DNA of 64,000 nt from Candidatus Nitrosocosmicus franklandus (GCF_900696045.1 NZ_LR216287.1:2089854-2153853); one strand, 5' to 3'; shown: positions 17,704 to 27,602, counted from the stretch's first letter. A program made the numbers and translations. Notes: a model not told the origin generated them from the letters alone.

Positions 17704-18376
17704 GCAGTGTCATAGGATCCTCTGTTCAGTAGATGGGTATGACAGTTGTCAGTCATCCCTAAAGGAATAAACTCGCTAAACTTCGTTAAGTCTTTATTTT
17801 GGGTAGTAAAATATTTTCAGTTGAAATTGCGCCCGGAAGTTTTTCAGAGTACCTTTCTTCAAATATATCTCCATGTAACTACTCCTTCTATTCAGAAATA
17901 ACCACGACTTGAAAGGAGAATTGACAATATTACATTAAATTTTTTACCTTTTTTGATTAAATATTAAATATTGAATCATAGTTTGGTAGTTTATGAATTA
18001 AATTATTTTCAGTAGTTGAAATATCTAGTATGATTTGATATGTTAAAAGACAATTCGTAAAATGTACAAATTATCCGAACCCTTATACCATACGGAACTT
18101 AATCCCACAGCGTCCGTATGAGATTTAACTTTAACGCTATTCAATCGCTAAAGGTTAATTTATCCAACTCTAATTTGTTGGATGGTAAGTTTCAAAAATT
18201 CTCTTTTTAATATCTATATGGTTACATAATATGCCATAAGATTAGTTCATTATCTTTGTTACAACTATTTGGCATTGTAATATGACATCATAGCATAGTT
18301 ATAGAAGTATTCTTCGCTAGTGATTGTATATTTTGCTCAAAAGAGTAAGACTAAATTAGCAATCCGGAGAGAGGTT
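17704..18376. other. Intergenic with repeat copy 4
   Basis: No gene seen except the repeat at 18072-18110. Confidence 0.4.
18072..18110 (+). repeat. tRNA-Lys 3'-end-like repeat, copy 4
   Basis: It reads CCGAACCCTTATACCATACG then GAACTTAATCCCACAG, nearly identical to copy 3 at 9608-9642. The AAATTTGTTTCACATACC leader is missing here. Confidence 0.7.
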
Positions 18377-18928
18377 TCACCTGAAAATTAATTTCTTTCT
18401 TTGAATGTTTCGAAAATCAAAATTATTCATTACATATTCCCATGCAAGGGAGAGGTCTATGAGACATTCAAAAAAAAGACTTTCAGTCAAATTCTCTAAC
18501 TGTAAATCCTTACCAATAGAGATATTGTTAAAATATTTTCCGTTAAATTCTGCTGTGATCTTAAAGTTCTTATCCTCATAAATATCATTTAAGGATTCAA
18601 TAAACTGTTGCTTTATTTTTGTGCTTTTTATGCTACTTAATGCTTCTTTGTCTATATCGTCAAGCCTCCAATGCCAACCTACGACCACGCAGTTTTGAAT
18701 TGCATAATTTTTAATGTAATCTAAAGTTATAGAGATCGTTTTGCCATCATTAAAGAAAATCCATAATTTGTAATAGAGGCCTGGATGAAGTTTATCTTCT
18801 TCCCTGTAAGACAAATCAGGCGCTTCATCAAGCCATTTCTTTATTTTATTTATCATAGAATAGTAGGATAAATTTTCAACTTGACTTTCTTGATGCTTGA
18901 TTTTATTTAATTCCAATAATTTAGTCAC
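18377..18928 (-). CDS. Hypothetical protein, 183 residues
   Basis: Not recognised. It is soluble and mixed alpha/beta. It starts with a helix-rich region (INKIKKWLDEAPDLSYREED), then a beta section (LYYKLWIFFNDGKTISITLD, VVVGWHWRLDDID) and a helical C-terminus (TESLFFECLIDLSLAWEYVM). The layout resembles small archaeal DUF2299-type proteins, but I cannot confirm that. Its start overlaps the end of 18921-19262 by 8 bp, so the two are probably cotranscribed and translationally coupled. Confidence 0.65.
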   Translation of the reverse strand: MTKLLELNKIKHQESQVENLSYYSMINKIKKWLDEAPDLSYREEDKLHPGLYYKLWIFFNDGKTISITLDYIKNYAIQNCVVVGWHWRLDDIDKEALSSIKSTKIKQQFIESLNDIYEDKNFKITAEFNGKYFNNISIGKDLQLENLTESLFFECLIDLSLAWEYVMNNFDFRNIQRKKLIFR

Positions 18929-19262
18929 AATCTACTCTGTATGAAGCAAACTCGTTCCATTCCATGGCTAAAACTATATTATTATTAACTTCTGCTGTTT
19001 TTATCTTAGGAATATCGTATCTTTGTTCGTAGTCTCCAAAAACTATTATTTTTGAATCAGTCATTTCCATCATAAACCCTACGAAGCTATTATCTGATAA
19101 ACTAACTTTCTTGTTAAATAAAGAATTAGGAAATATATCCAAAGCAGTTTCATTAGTTTTGTTTTCAAAGAGTTCTATTTCAAAACCTGACTTTGTAGAT
19201 AGTAAAATATCATTTCTGTTTAAATAATACTTTTTTAATTCGTCATTAGTGGTTATTTGCAT
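18921..19262 (-). CDS. PRC-barrel-like domain protein (single domain)
   Basis: Residues about 45-110 match the domain repeated in 27603-28124: a strand set VGFMMEMTDSKIIVFGDYEQ, then RYDIPKIKTAEV, and a C-terminal WNEFASYRV. The pattern of a short beta-barrel followed by a conserved YDIPK is like PRC-barrel or DUF2171 proteins, which often bind RNA or other proteins. The N-terminal 40 residues are unrelated. It is the first or second gene of a minus-strand unit with 18377-18928. Confidence 0.65.
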   Translation of the reverse strand: MQITTNDELKKYYLNRNDILLSTKSGFEIELFENKTNETALDIFPNSLFNKKVSLSDNSFVGFMMEMTDSKIIVFGDYEQRYDIPKIKTAEVNNNIVLAMEWNEFASYRVDCD

Positions 19263-19265
19263 TAT

Positions 19266-19352
19266 TTAGATTTCAACTTCCTTTTTGGATTTTTGAAACA
19301 AGTCATCAGATATTTTATTACTTATTAAAACACTCACTAGTTTATTTTTCAT
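19266..19352 (-). CDS. Possible 28-residue leader ORF
   Basis: ATG at 19352; the protein reads KNKLVSVLISNKISDDLFQK then SKKEVEI, with a stop 3 nt before the ATG of 18921-19262. Tight spacing suggests coupling, but no second copy supports it. Confidence 0.28.
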   Translation of the reverse strand: MKNKLVSVLISNKISDDLFQKSKKEVEI

Positions 19353-20068
19353 TTTTCTTGGCTGCAATAGCCTTATAGAGAGAATGTAAAGACATCATTA
19401 TGTGATTAGGATATTCTAAGTTTGTCATACAATATATATACATTTTGTGTCTATTAAGTATGTCATGATGCATATCGCTGATAGAATGCTGTAATCGTTA
19501 CTGTGAGCTGAAATATAGGGGTTTCAACTAGTTTTTAAATGATAATGTGCAATATTTAATCAGGATAATAAAATAGATATCATGTCATCGACTGGACAAC
19601 GATTTCTAAATTAAGGAATTATATTTAAATTAATACTTGAAGAACATTTGACTTCGTATCCTGTGAAGCAACTCCTTATCTTTACCGAATTTTCATTGGT
19701 ACAGGTTGCTCTTCTAAATTGTTGATTGCACCAGCATCTCTCTGAATATTAGATAATGAGTATTACTGAGTATCGTGTAATAATGCAGTTTTCTACGATC
19801 TCAAAACAGGAACCCTTATGACTATACTAGTTAAACTAAATTTTACTTTCATTACTCTATCGTACTTTTCTTCTAAATCTGCAGTAAAACATAAAACTAA
19901 TGGAAGGGTAAATAAATGGGTTAAGCAAGCTTAATGCTCGGAGTAATTTGTAATATGCTGCTTGTTTTATCTGTTGAAACCTTAACCCAATAATTAAATT
20001 TTCGCGAAAGTATGTGATGTATAATAATATATGCCATAGATACCATCATTATAATTTCATTTCAGACC
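19353..20068. other. Intergenic, no gene seen
   Basis: AT-rich, with stops in all frames at short intervals. No repeat recognised. Confidence 0.4.
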
Positions 20069-20218
20069 ATGCTCCATTTTGGGTTAATCCTCTATATTGC
20101 TATTTCAATTTTTTTTGACTATACCAAATTACCCAAATTCCGCTATTCTACGGATCAATGCACCTGTATTCTATTGGTTAGAGGAATTTTAATAACAAGG
20201 AGATTTCTACTAAAGGTA

Positions 20219-20851
20219 TTGATTCCGGATATAGTTTCTGTTAGTTTACTTGATTTATTTTCCTTTTTGAATATTTTCGGAGATGATCTTTTAAGATCAA
20301 TTATTGCTCTTTTTGTTGTAATCAACCCAATCGGTACTATCCCATTATTTGCAAGCATTACTCAAAAAATGCAAAAAAAAGAACATAATATGGTACTAAA
20401 AACAACTGTTATTACTGCAGGTACTTTATTAATGATCTTTGCAGCTTTAGGAACGCAAATTCTTTCAATCTTTGGAATTACCATTTCTAGCTTTATGACT
20501 GCAGGTGGAATATTGCTTTTTGTAGTTTCAATAGAATTATTAACACATGGTGCTTGGAGATTTGGAGGCACTGTTTCTGATGACTCGGGTGTAGTTCCAT
20601 TAGCATTTCCTTTATTGGCAGGCCCTGGTGCTATCACTGCTGTAATTCTTTCATACCAAACTGCGGGATTGATCGTCACAATGTTATCAATTGCGATTGT
20701 GATAGTAATTACCTATATGGTGTTCTATTCAACTAGGACCATCTATAGAATACTTGGTAGAAGGGGATCGCTAATTGTTAGTAGGATATTTGCGGTTCTG
20801 ATTGCGGCCATTGCCGTACAATATATAGTAGACGGTTTAAAAACAATTTAA
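20219..20851 (+). CDS. MarC-family multiple-TM membrane protein
   Basis: With the TTG at 20219 the protein is 210 residues, the normal MarC length. An upstream ATG at 20069 would add 50 residues not seen in the family. Motifs include IALFVVINPIGTIPLFASIT (NPxGxxPxF in helix 1), FMTAGGILLFVVSIELL, and PLAFPLLAGPGAITAVILSY in the second half. Six helices are visible. The family resembles small-molecule exporters, but its substrate is unknown, and despite the name it does not confer antibiotic resistance. A truncated copy with the same downstream gene lies at 39593-40020. Confidence 0.85.
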   Translation: MIPDIVSVSLLDLFSFLNIFGDDLLRSIIALFVVINPIGTIPLFASITQKMQKKEHNMVLKTTVITAGTLLMIFAALGTQILSIFGITISSFMTAGGILLFVVSIELLTHGAWRFGGTVSDDSGVVPLAFPLLAGPGAITAVILSYQTAGLIVTMLSIAIVIVITYMVFYSTRTIYRILGRRGSLIVSRIFAVLIAAIAVQYIVDGLKTI

Positions 20852-21130
20852 ATTCCATAAATAATTGTTATTGTCTCAAAGATGATATGGTAAAAGTTTC
20901 ATTAACAATAAGTAATGGGTTTAATAACCTTTTAAAAATTATTCCTTAGATTAAGACTACTGAAGTTTCGTACTTTGTAAGAGTATATCACGTAAATTGC
21001 CGGCATTTGCAAACTAAACATCGATGATCATAAAATTTAGGCCCATTAGGTTCATTTCGGTGTTCAATCTTGGTATGAATGCAATTCTTACATAGAGGTA
21101 TTTGAAGACTATCTAATTTACTCATACTTT
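20410..21130. repeat. Segmental duplication source (copy at 39593-40315)
   Basis: From ACTTTATTAATGATCTTTGC to the start of the 45-residue zinc-ribbon gene, this DNA matches 39593-40315 with scattered point changes. It covers the last two thirds of marC and all of the small gene. Confidence 0.8.
20988..21125 (-). CDS. 45-residue zinc-ribbon microprotein, copy 1
   Basis: ATG at 21125, 45 residues. Two CxxC-type knuckles are clear: SLQIPLCKNCIHTKIEHRN and FYDHRCLVCKCRQF, about 21 residues apart, enough to bind one zinc. The copy at 40172-40309 differs at only a few positions while keeping all cysteines and the exact length, showing selection on the protein. Function unknown; small zinc ribbons often act as adaptors in transcription or translation. 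It converges on the MarC gene. Confidence 0.72.
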   Translation of the reverse strand: MSKLDSLQIPLCKNCIHTKIEHRNEPNGPKFYDHRCLVCKCRQFT

Positions 21131-21478
21131 ATATGTACATGTTAAGTTATTAACGATTATGAAACGCTGAAGGGATCTCCTCTGAAAAGCAAACCAGAGA
21201 ACTAAAATGAAGTATTATTAAAACTACTCAATTAGTTGTATAGGTTTGCAAGATAGTAGGGAAATATAACTTTTGAGAACAACTTTTTCAGTATCTCATC
21301 ATTTACAAAACCGATTACAATACCAGAAACGCAAAGACGTTTGATCATAGTTTCAAAAATATAAATTATTTGGGATTCGAAAAGGGACTATTCCCTCCAC
21401 TCATAAGACGTATAAAGTGGCTTATATGAAATGGTTAAAATGGATGTCTGTAACCACAAAGATTAATGGTAAGAGTAG
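21126..21478. other. Intergenic
   Basis: No gene seen. CTTATATGAA near 21420 may be the TATA element of the universal stress protein gene. Confidence 0.4.
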
Positions 21479-21949
21479 ATGAATGACAGTAAAACTAATA
21501 TTTTAATCCCTTTTGATGCGACTGAGTTATCTGTTAAAGCTTTAGATAAAGCTAAAGAGATTGCTGTAAATCAGAATTCTAACATAATTGTACTATATGT
21601 TATTGATGACACAAGTTTCTATCCTAAAGAAATTGCAAAGTTTATTTCAAATATGGATAACTTTGACAAACTGAGGCACAATTATGAAAAATCAATAAGA
21701 GAGGGAGCGGAGATCATGATTAAGAAGCAGATTGATAGTCTAGTCAAAGAGGGTATTATGGCTAAATCTATAATACGAGTAGGTCATCCAGCCGATGAGA
21801 TCCTCACTGTGTCTAAGGAAGAAAATGTAAGCATGATTGTAATAGGTAGTAGTGGTTCATTGAGAAAAAGGCACGATAGAAAAGGTATTGGAAGCGTTTC
21901 TAGATGGATTTCAGAAGTCGCGACATGCCCGGTTGTTTTGGTAAGATGA
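21479..21949 (+). CDS. Universal stress protein (UspA family)
   Basis: The 156-residue cytoplasmic alpha/beta protein begins with ILIPFDATELSVKALDKAKE. The ATP-type phosphate loop reads IVIGSSGSLRKRHDRKGIGS then VSRWISEVATCPVVLVR, matching G-x2-G-x9-G-S. It therefore probably binds ATP. It precedes a GT4 glycosyltransferase by 86 bp on the same strand and may respond to the same stress. Confidence 0.88.
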   Translation: MNDSKTNILIPFDATELSVKALDKAKEIAVNQNSNIIVLYVIDDTSFYPKEIAKFISNMDNFDKLRHNYEKSIREGAEIMIKKQIDSLVKEGIMAKSIIRVGHPADEILTVSKEENVSMIVIGSSGSLRKRHDRKGIGSVSRWISEVATCPVVLVR

Positions 21950-22035
21950 CCAAAAAATAGTAAATACCGGCAATTAGTTATAGTAGACAGAAATTTGAAA
22001 TACTATTACATTTCCTTATATGTATCGGGTGTAAT

Positions 22036-23382
22036 ATGTTATATGTTACCATAGTGTCCTACAAATTAGATGATATTAATAAATCTACATTAAAAATTCT
22101 TATGATTTCCACCGAGTTCCCACCTATTCCTGGAGGAGTTGGAAGATATACTAAGAACCTTACAGATGGATTAAAAAAAATTGGAATCAAGGTTTCTGTT
22201 TTATGTAATGAGAAAGGAAAAGGGGATTTTATAGGTATTGATCCTAAAAATGAAAATAATTCAAAAATAATATTCGAGGTGCTTGATGAATACGATCCCG
22301 ATCTTGTACATATTCAATTAGAACATGGACTTTATGGACTAAAAATGAACTCTTTTAATCCAAGAAGTTTGAGTACCAACATAGATAAATTCTATAAAGA
22401 ATGCAAGATACCCATAATAACGACATTTCATTCCGCGTATCCCCTTCATCAATGGATGGAGCTATCAAAACATCCGAATCTCCTGAATAAAAACATGATT
22501 ACTGTTTCAATTAACCTCATTAATCAGATAGGTGACTATTGGAAACGGTTCATAAACTACAGATCTTTTAATTTAGCCAACAAACAAAAAATGCAAGCGA
22601 GTCAGGCCAACATAGCTTTTTCGAGTTATTTGGCCCAATTAATATCTGAAAATGAAAATGCAATAAAAGATCAGAAATCGTTGAGTAATTTTTCTGTGAT
22701 ATATCATGGAGCAGAACCAAATATGAACAAATATGTAAAGAAAAGGGAAGCAAGACAATTTTTTTCCTTACCATTGAATCGTAAAATAGCACTTTTCTTT
22801 GGATTCATGACTCATACTAAAGGTTGGGACATTTTAGATAATTTGGATGTTCCGGATGATTGGGTTGTAGTAGTTAATCAATCTGAGAATTTATTTAACT
22901 TAGCAAAGCCATCACCAATCAATAATCAAAAGAGTCAAAAAATACTTAGTCACACAGATAACAAAAACTCACAGAATGGTAAAATAATCAATTTGAATCG
23001 AGGATTTCTAACAGATAAGGAACTTTCAATTCTATTCTATTCATCTGATATTATTGTCCTCCCCTATACTGTAACCTCAGGTTCAGGTGTGATGTTCGAT
23101 GCTCTTGCTCACGGATTACCATTTATTGCAACTGATCTAGGTTTCTTTAAGGAATTTGCAGATAAAGGATTAGGAATAGTAGTAAAAAGAAGACCCAATG
23201 AATTTGCAAAAGCAATAAAGAAATTAGAATCAGAATATTTGCATTATACTCAAAGAATCGAAAACTTCAATAAAGAATTAACATGGGAGAATGTTGCATT
23301 ACAGCACTTTGACCTTTATAGGAATATTTTGGACAAAAACGATAGAATTAAGAACACCCCATTTCCATTTGTGAGTACATAA
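22036..23382 (+). CDS. GT4-type glycosyltransferase
   Basis: A 448-residue GT-B fold retaining transferase. The N-terminal domain starts with ILMISTEFPPIPGGVGRYTK (glycine-rich acceptor-domain loop), and HIQLEHGLYGLK and TTFHSAYPLHQW follow. The C-terminal donor domain has IALFFGFMTHTKGWDILDN, LNRGFLTDKELSILFYSSD and IVLPYTVTSGSGVMFDALAH with an E/G-type nucleotide-sugar site, then GLPFIATDLGFFKEF. The sugar is not predictable. The ATG at 22036 follows a TATA-like element; a start nearer KILMIST is also possible. It faces a GH130 enzyme gene that converges from the other strand, suggesting linked mannoside or surface-glycan metabolism. Confidence 0.87.
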   Translation: MLYVTIVSYKLDDINKSTLKILMISTEFPPIPGGVGRYTKNLTDGLKKIGIKVSVLCNEKGKGDFIGIDPKNENNSKIIFEVLDEYDPDLVHIQLEHGLYGLKMNSFNPRSLSTNIDKFYKECKIPIITTFHSAYPLHQWMELSKHPNLLNKNMITVSINLINQIGDYWKRFINYRSFNLANKQKMQASQANIAFSSYLAQLISENENAIKDQKSLSNFSVIYHGAEPNMNKYVKKREARQFFSLPLNRKIALFFGFMTHTKGWDILDNLDVPDDWVVVVNQSENLFNLAKPSPINNQKSQKILSHTDNKNSQNGKIINLNRGFLTDKELSILFYSSDIIVLPYTVTSGSGVMFDALAHGLPFIATDLGFFKEFADKGLGIVVKRRPNEFAKAIKKLESEYLHYTQRIENFNKELTWENVALQHFDLYRNILDKNDRIKNTPFPFVST

Positions 23383-23745
23383 GCTAATAGAATTTCAATA
23401 AGTTGAATTTGAATCAGAGCCGATTTAAGTCTCGAGTCAACTTATGTGTACAATCAACATGTTATGTGGTAAATGATGTTGCAGATTCAATTTTTATAAG
23501 AGAAATTATTTGACCTTTAACATGTCAGGAGATTAGGTGAGACATATTTTGAGATTACATCATTGAATATAAACACATAGCAGGAGATGAATAGTACAAC
23601 GGATTGAAATTTGATCAATTCATCTAGATCAAGATAGTAATTATGGACGCAATAATCAAGTTATAGATCGACTCTTTCTTGTATTCAAATCTAAGATAAT
23701 TTGGCTTTTAGCCATCAATATGATGGAATTAGTGACCTGTGAAGG
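23383..23745. other. Intergenic between convergent genes
   Basis: No open frame or repeat seen. Confidence 0.4.
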
Positions 23746-24723
23746 TTAATTGTTTTGAAAAAGATAATCAACAAGTTCATTTATTTTGGCTGTAGCAACA
23801 CAACATACCTTATCAGCACCCCCATAATAGACAAATATTTCTTCATCAACAATACAAGCACCGGTTGGAAAAACTACGTTACTAACATCACCATATTTTT
23901 CATACTGTTCTGTAGGTACAAGGATGGGTTCTTTGCTTCTGCATAATATTTTGTAAGGATCCTCTAGATCAAGAAGTGCAGCACCAGCACTATATGTTTT
24001 GTTAGCACTAACTCCATGATAAATTACTAACCATCCATATTTTGTTCTAATAGGCGGAGGTCCAGCACCAATCTTTAATTCTTCCCATTTTTGTTCAGGT
24101 TTCATAAGCAAAGTATGGGTTTCAAACTTTGTTAATGTATTACCCTCTCCGATCCATATACTGGGTTTATCAATTCCGTATGCATCCCCTACCCAAGAAC
24201 TTGGTCTATGTAAACAGAAATATTTCATATTCTTACTACTTAACTTATTTTTAGATCTCAATTTGGTTGGAAACAAAACTACATCTTTGTTATCCGTCCC
24301 TTCACTTGTAATGATACCTAGTCTATCAAATCTTGAATAATCTATGGTAGTTGCTAATGCAGTTGATACCATTGGACCCTTCTTTGGGCGATCAGGTAAT
24401 ACCACATAAGTGATGTAAACTTGATTATCAATTTCAGTTAATCGAGGGTCCTCGATACCAAATTTTTCGTAGTCTACTATGGGATTAATTGCTACCTCAT
24501 TACGCCTTCTAAAGACGTACCCATCATCACTTGATGCATAACCGATCCTTGAAAAATAGTGTTCATACTCTCCTATTGCACGATATAACATGTGAATTTT
24601 TTTTCCACTATATAGTATCGCACAGTTAAAAACAGCTTCTGATTCCCACCAGTTATTCTTATTAGGAATAAGTATAGGGTTATTGGAAGATCTTTTTAAG
24701 ATTTCAGATCCGTTAGAATTCAA
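23746..24723 (-). CDS. GH130 family beta-mannoside phosphorylase or hydrolase
   Basis: A 325-residue five-bladed propeller enzyme. Typical segments are NNPILIPNKNNWWESEAVFN near the N-terminus, KIHMLYRAIGEY, RIGYASSDDGYVF, FGIEDPRLTEIDNQVYITY (the Glu-Asp-Pro-Arg signature with the catalytic Asp), GAGPPPIRTKYGWLVIYHG and YGDVSNVVFPTGACI. GH130 enzymes act on beta-linked mannosides, often by phosphorolysis in the cytoplasm. No signal peptide is present. Its convergent neighbour is a GT4 transferase, which fits synthesis and recycling of one glycan, although that is inference. Confidence 0.88.
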   Translation of the reverse strand: MNSNGSEILKRSSNNPILIPNKNNWWESEAVFNCAILYSGKKIHMLYRAIGEYEHYFSRIGYASSDDGYVFRRRNEVAINPIVDYEKFGIEDPRLTEIDNQVYITYVVLPDRPKKGPMVSTALATTIDYSRFDRLGIITSEGTDNKDVVLFPTKLRSKNKLSSKNMKYFCLHRPSSWVGDAYGIDKPSIWIGEGNTLTKFETHTLLMKPEQKWEELKIGAGPPPIRTKYGWLVIYHGVSANKTYSAGAALLDLEDPYKILCRSKEPILVPTEQYEKYGDVSNVVFPTGACIVDEEIFVYYGGADKVCCVATAKINELVDYLFQNN

Positions 24724-24879
24724 TGGGATAAATCATTAGTATCAGATTTTTTGTTCAAATCAGTGTTGCTTGTATTAAGTATATACATAACTCTTCTTAC
24801 GCAACAAAGGTAATAAAGACAAGGTTTGTTGAAGGGCTTTTAATGCAATCTATTTGTCTGTACAGCTATTTGAATCAAG

Positions 24880-25353
24880 TCATTGATGATAAGTTTTAAT
24901 TTGTCTCATCAACTTGAATTCGTTAATCAGTGTTTCTATTCTATTGAATCTCCTTTCATATAGGTTATCAAAGTAGATGTCTCTTTGTTCCTCAGACTGT
25001 CCACTAGTAGTTAGAAAATTAAGTTTCATTGCATCTTTTATTTGTCTTAGCTCTATTGAGTCACTTCCATATGTTTTTTCAATAACTCTTTCAATCTCTG
25101 CTTTCCATTCAGGATATTTTTCAGGATTATTGGATCTTTGAATTTCAAGAGTATAATTCAATAAATCATCTAAGACCTTATCAGAGCGATCATTCCCGCT
25201 ATCTCTATCATCTTGCAAGTTCATAATTCTATTATCATTTAATTCCGTTTGATTTTTAGACTCTGAGGATTCTATATCATTAATTATCGGATAATTAAAA
25301 TTTGTTGATAAAGTGGATGAAGGGTCTTTAATATGATTTTTTACAATTGACAT
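24880..25353 (-). CDS. Hypothetical soluble protein, 157 residues
   Basis: Not recognised. A polar, Asn/Asp/Ser-rich N-terminal 50 residues precede a helical region with charged heptad-like runs: DLLNYTLEIQRSNNPEKYPE, WKAEIERVIEKTYGSDSIEL and DNLYERRFNRIETLINEFKL. No membrane segment or cysteine pair. A TATATATA-like run just upstream may be the promoter. Confidence 0.55.
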   Translation of the reverse strand: MSIVKNHIKDPSSTLSTNFNYPIINDIESSESKNQTELNDNRIMNLQDDRDSGNDRSDKVLDDLLNYTLEIQRSNNPEKYPEWKAEIERVIEKTYGSDSIELRQIKDAMKLNFLTTSGQSEEQRDIYFDNLYERRFNRIETLINEFKLMRQIKTYHQ

Positions 25354-26054
25354 ACTTATATATATACTCTGTTTCTATTAAATATGTCATAACGAATACC
25401 GTTTTCTAATGAAAGTAAACAGTGTAGAAGCCATAATTGTGAATGATTCCTTCACTAAGTAAAATTAATTTTATCATATCAGTTAAATTAGATAAGAAAC
25501 CAGTAATTTAGATACTTTACTGATTGAATGATAGCCATTATGAATTTGTGTACCATATACAATAACGGACTTATGGCAATACTAATTGTATACAAGAGAA
25601 AATCTGTTTTAAGGAAATTACACACCTAATAGCAAGTCTGATGTATAAAGAATGTGAGAATTAAGAGGTTACCATGCCCAATTGATACCAATTAGGTTGT
25701 CTTACATTTTCAATAGTTTAACCTATATCTTTTTGAATACCCCTGCACCATTCCATTCTGAAATCGCATATGACAGGTGGACCCTGAACCTAATCACTTG
25801 GGCATTTTCCGCTGGCATTCGGTCCTTAGTATGTAGAAACTTCTATCGTGTACTTTTCAATTCGGTATGATCGGTCTATCTTCAGTCTTGGTTAGCTTTT
25901 ATTTAGGCAAGATATTCTTAATTTCATACGACAATTTATATGAAACCTTAAGCATTGTAGGCTTCTTCCTTTTAACTTCCCCATCTAAATACAGGTCAAA
26001 GTTTACCAAAAGGAGACATGGATCTAAAATCCTATCGAATCTTGGGACTGGCTG
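25354..26054. other. Intergenic, two weak overlapping open frames
   Basis: Plus-strand frames of 62 codons (25682-25870) and 80 codons (25867-26109) overlap by ATGA. They look hydrophobic, but match nothing I know and run into the opposite-strand gene at 26055. I treat them as unproven and possibly remains of a membrane protein. Confidence 0.3.
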
Positions 26055-26249
26055 TCAGTATGTTTTTTTCATGCTATTGCGCCCAATTATCCTTATATTT
26101 CTCAAGTAGTAACCTAATAAGACAAATATAGCAATTATTATCACTAAAGAGTACGGAAAGGGAATAAAAAAGGATATCAATAAACTGATCACGAAGGATA
26201 ATCCTATCCACATTGCAAAGTTTAGGATAAAATATTTGGTTTCGTTCAT
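26055..26249 (-). CDS. Small two-helix membrane protein, paralogue of 7779-7967
   Basis: 64 residues with two hydrophobic helices (about 8-28 and 32-50) and a basic tail. Shared pattern with 7779-7967: NETKYFILNFAMWIGLSF against NTKDFILNMVMWVGLSI, then ISLLISFFIPFPYSL and GYYLR. Function unknown. Confidence 0.68.
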   Translation of the reverse strand: MNETKYFILNFAMWIGLSFVISLLISFFIPFPYSLVIIIAIFVLLGYYLRNIRIIGRNSMKKTY

Positions 26250-26445
26250 ATTTTCTCATATACAACAAAGATATTAAAGATAGATTTCTTGAATGAGTTT
26301 TAGTACTGGTGATTTATTTGTGCGGATATTCTGAATGAGTTATTATGATGAGGATCTATTTGTTTCATAGCCTGGAATTATTAATTCACCTTTTTTCCGT
26401 ATGCTCCATGAGGTAAGGATATAAGCCTCGAAATCATAACATATT

Positions 26446-26751
26446 ATGGTCGAATTTAAAAATTTTTTAGAAAAGGTACTCAAGTCTACAAGTGGAGACC
26501 TATTAACTCGTAAGATAGAGGGAATAATACTAGAAATTGTAAAGACAAGATATGGTAAGGGCAAAAATACCGTATCATACTCGGAGTTGATAAAACATAC
26601 TCAGACTGCTTCCCCATATTCACTAGAATTAGCAATAAAAAACCTTTCCAGTAAGAATATATTGGAAAATAAAGATGCTAATAATCTAACTATAACGGAC
26701 AAAGCTAATCAAGAATTTGAAAAGCGGAAAAACGATGGAACATTATTCTGA
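26446..26751 (+). CDS. Small winged-helix-like protein
   Basis: The 101-residue soluble protein has a helix-rich N-terminus (FLEKVLKSTSGDLLTRKIEG) and a winged-helix-like core: VSYSELIKHTQTASPYSLEL (helix-turn-helix), AIKNLSSKNILENKDANNLT (wing) and ITDKANQEFEKRK. This is typical of small archaeal DNA-binding regulators. A decayed fragment of the same gene lies at 40745-40925. Confidence 0.65.
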   Translation: MVEFKNFLEKVLKSTSGDLLTRKIEGIILEIVKTRYGKGKNTVSYSELIKHTQTASPYSLELAIKNLSSKNILENKDANNLTITDKANQEFEKRKNDGTLF

Positions 26752-27130
26752 TCGATAATCGATACGTCGTAGGTAATTCTAAATAGTATACCCTCGGATT
26801 CTCTCCACATGAACGAATAATCTAGTCTTGTTTTTATTACTATATATATCCTATAATACCAATAATCGTAACCAAAATAATACTATCTTTATAATAAAAT
26901 ATCGATTCATTTACCAATTAAATAGGTGCCTAAAAAAGGTTTAGTCCGAGATTAAGTATCAATCGGTAAATCAAATCTCGTCATTTTCTAAATCAATTTT
27001 TCATAAGCCCATAAATCACAAATATAACAATAAGGATTCTAATATGTGGTTACTAATATCAAGATATATTTTTTGATGCCTGCTTTTCTTTATACTCGCC
27101 TGGGTAATGCATAATCAAATGAGTATTAGA
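26752..27130. other. Intergenic, no gene seen
   Basis: AT-rich; no supported frame. Confidence 0.4.
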
Positions 27131-27519
27131 TCAAATGGTAGATTTTAAGACACGATACCGCGTATTTGGATGTATATTTTGAATTCTTCGAGCCTTTTTT
27201 ATATTTTCCAAGTAATCCATTAGATCCCTCATGATCCTTTTTATTCTATTAGTGGACAAGCATTCCCTTTTCCATCCCTTATATTGTAATAATCCTGACT
27301 CTATCTCTTTCGCCAGGTCGTCAAGATTATTTGGATAATTGATTGTAACCCAACTTCGATCAGTAAATTCAATTGTCAGAAAACCATCATCATATCCTGT
27401 TATCCTACCAATTTTTGAATTTCGGATTAGATTACTAGCATTAATCTCAAAACAATTATACTCAGTCCAGTGGACGACACTATTGTTGATAGATATTTCT
27501 ATTCTTCCTCCTCATTCAT
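27131..27519 (-). CDS. Hypothetical protein with damaged or non-standard start
   Basis: A minus-strand frame is open from about 27512 to the stop at 27131 (about 126 residues) but contains no early ATG, GTG or TTG. The protein looks real: RIEISINNSVVHWTEYNCFE, IGRITGYDDGFLTIEFTDRS, WVTINYPNNLDDLAKEIESG, then a basic helical end (LSTNRIKRIMRDLMDYLENI, KKARRIQNIH). An ATG at 27519 lies one frame off, ahead of GAGGAGGAAGAA, so a one-base indel there would restore a start. Otherwise an ATA or ATT start is needed. No family recognised; a beta-rich N-terminal domain followed by helices. Confidence 0.55.
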
Positions 27520-27602
27520 TACTTTAATAAATATAATAGTACTCAATCTCATCATCGAATTGGATTAGAAATTTACGGATCGGATTATCCTCAATTAATT
27601 TA

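Noticed and set aside
25682-26109. Two overlapping plus-strand frames as membrane protein genes
   Set aside because: No family match, no paralogue, and the second runs across a supported gene on the other strand.
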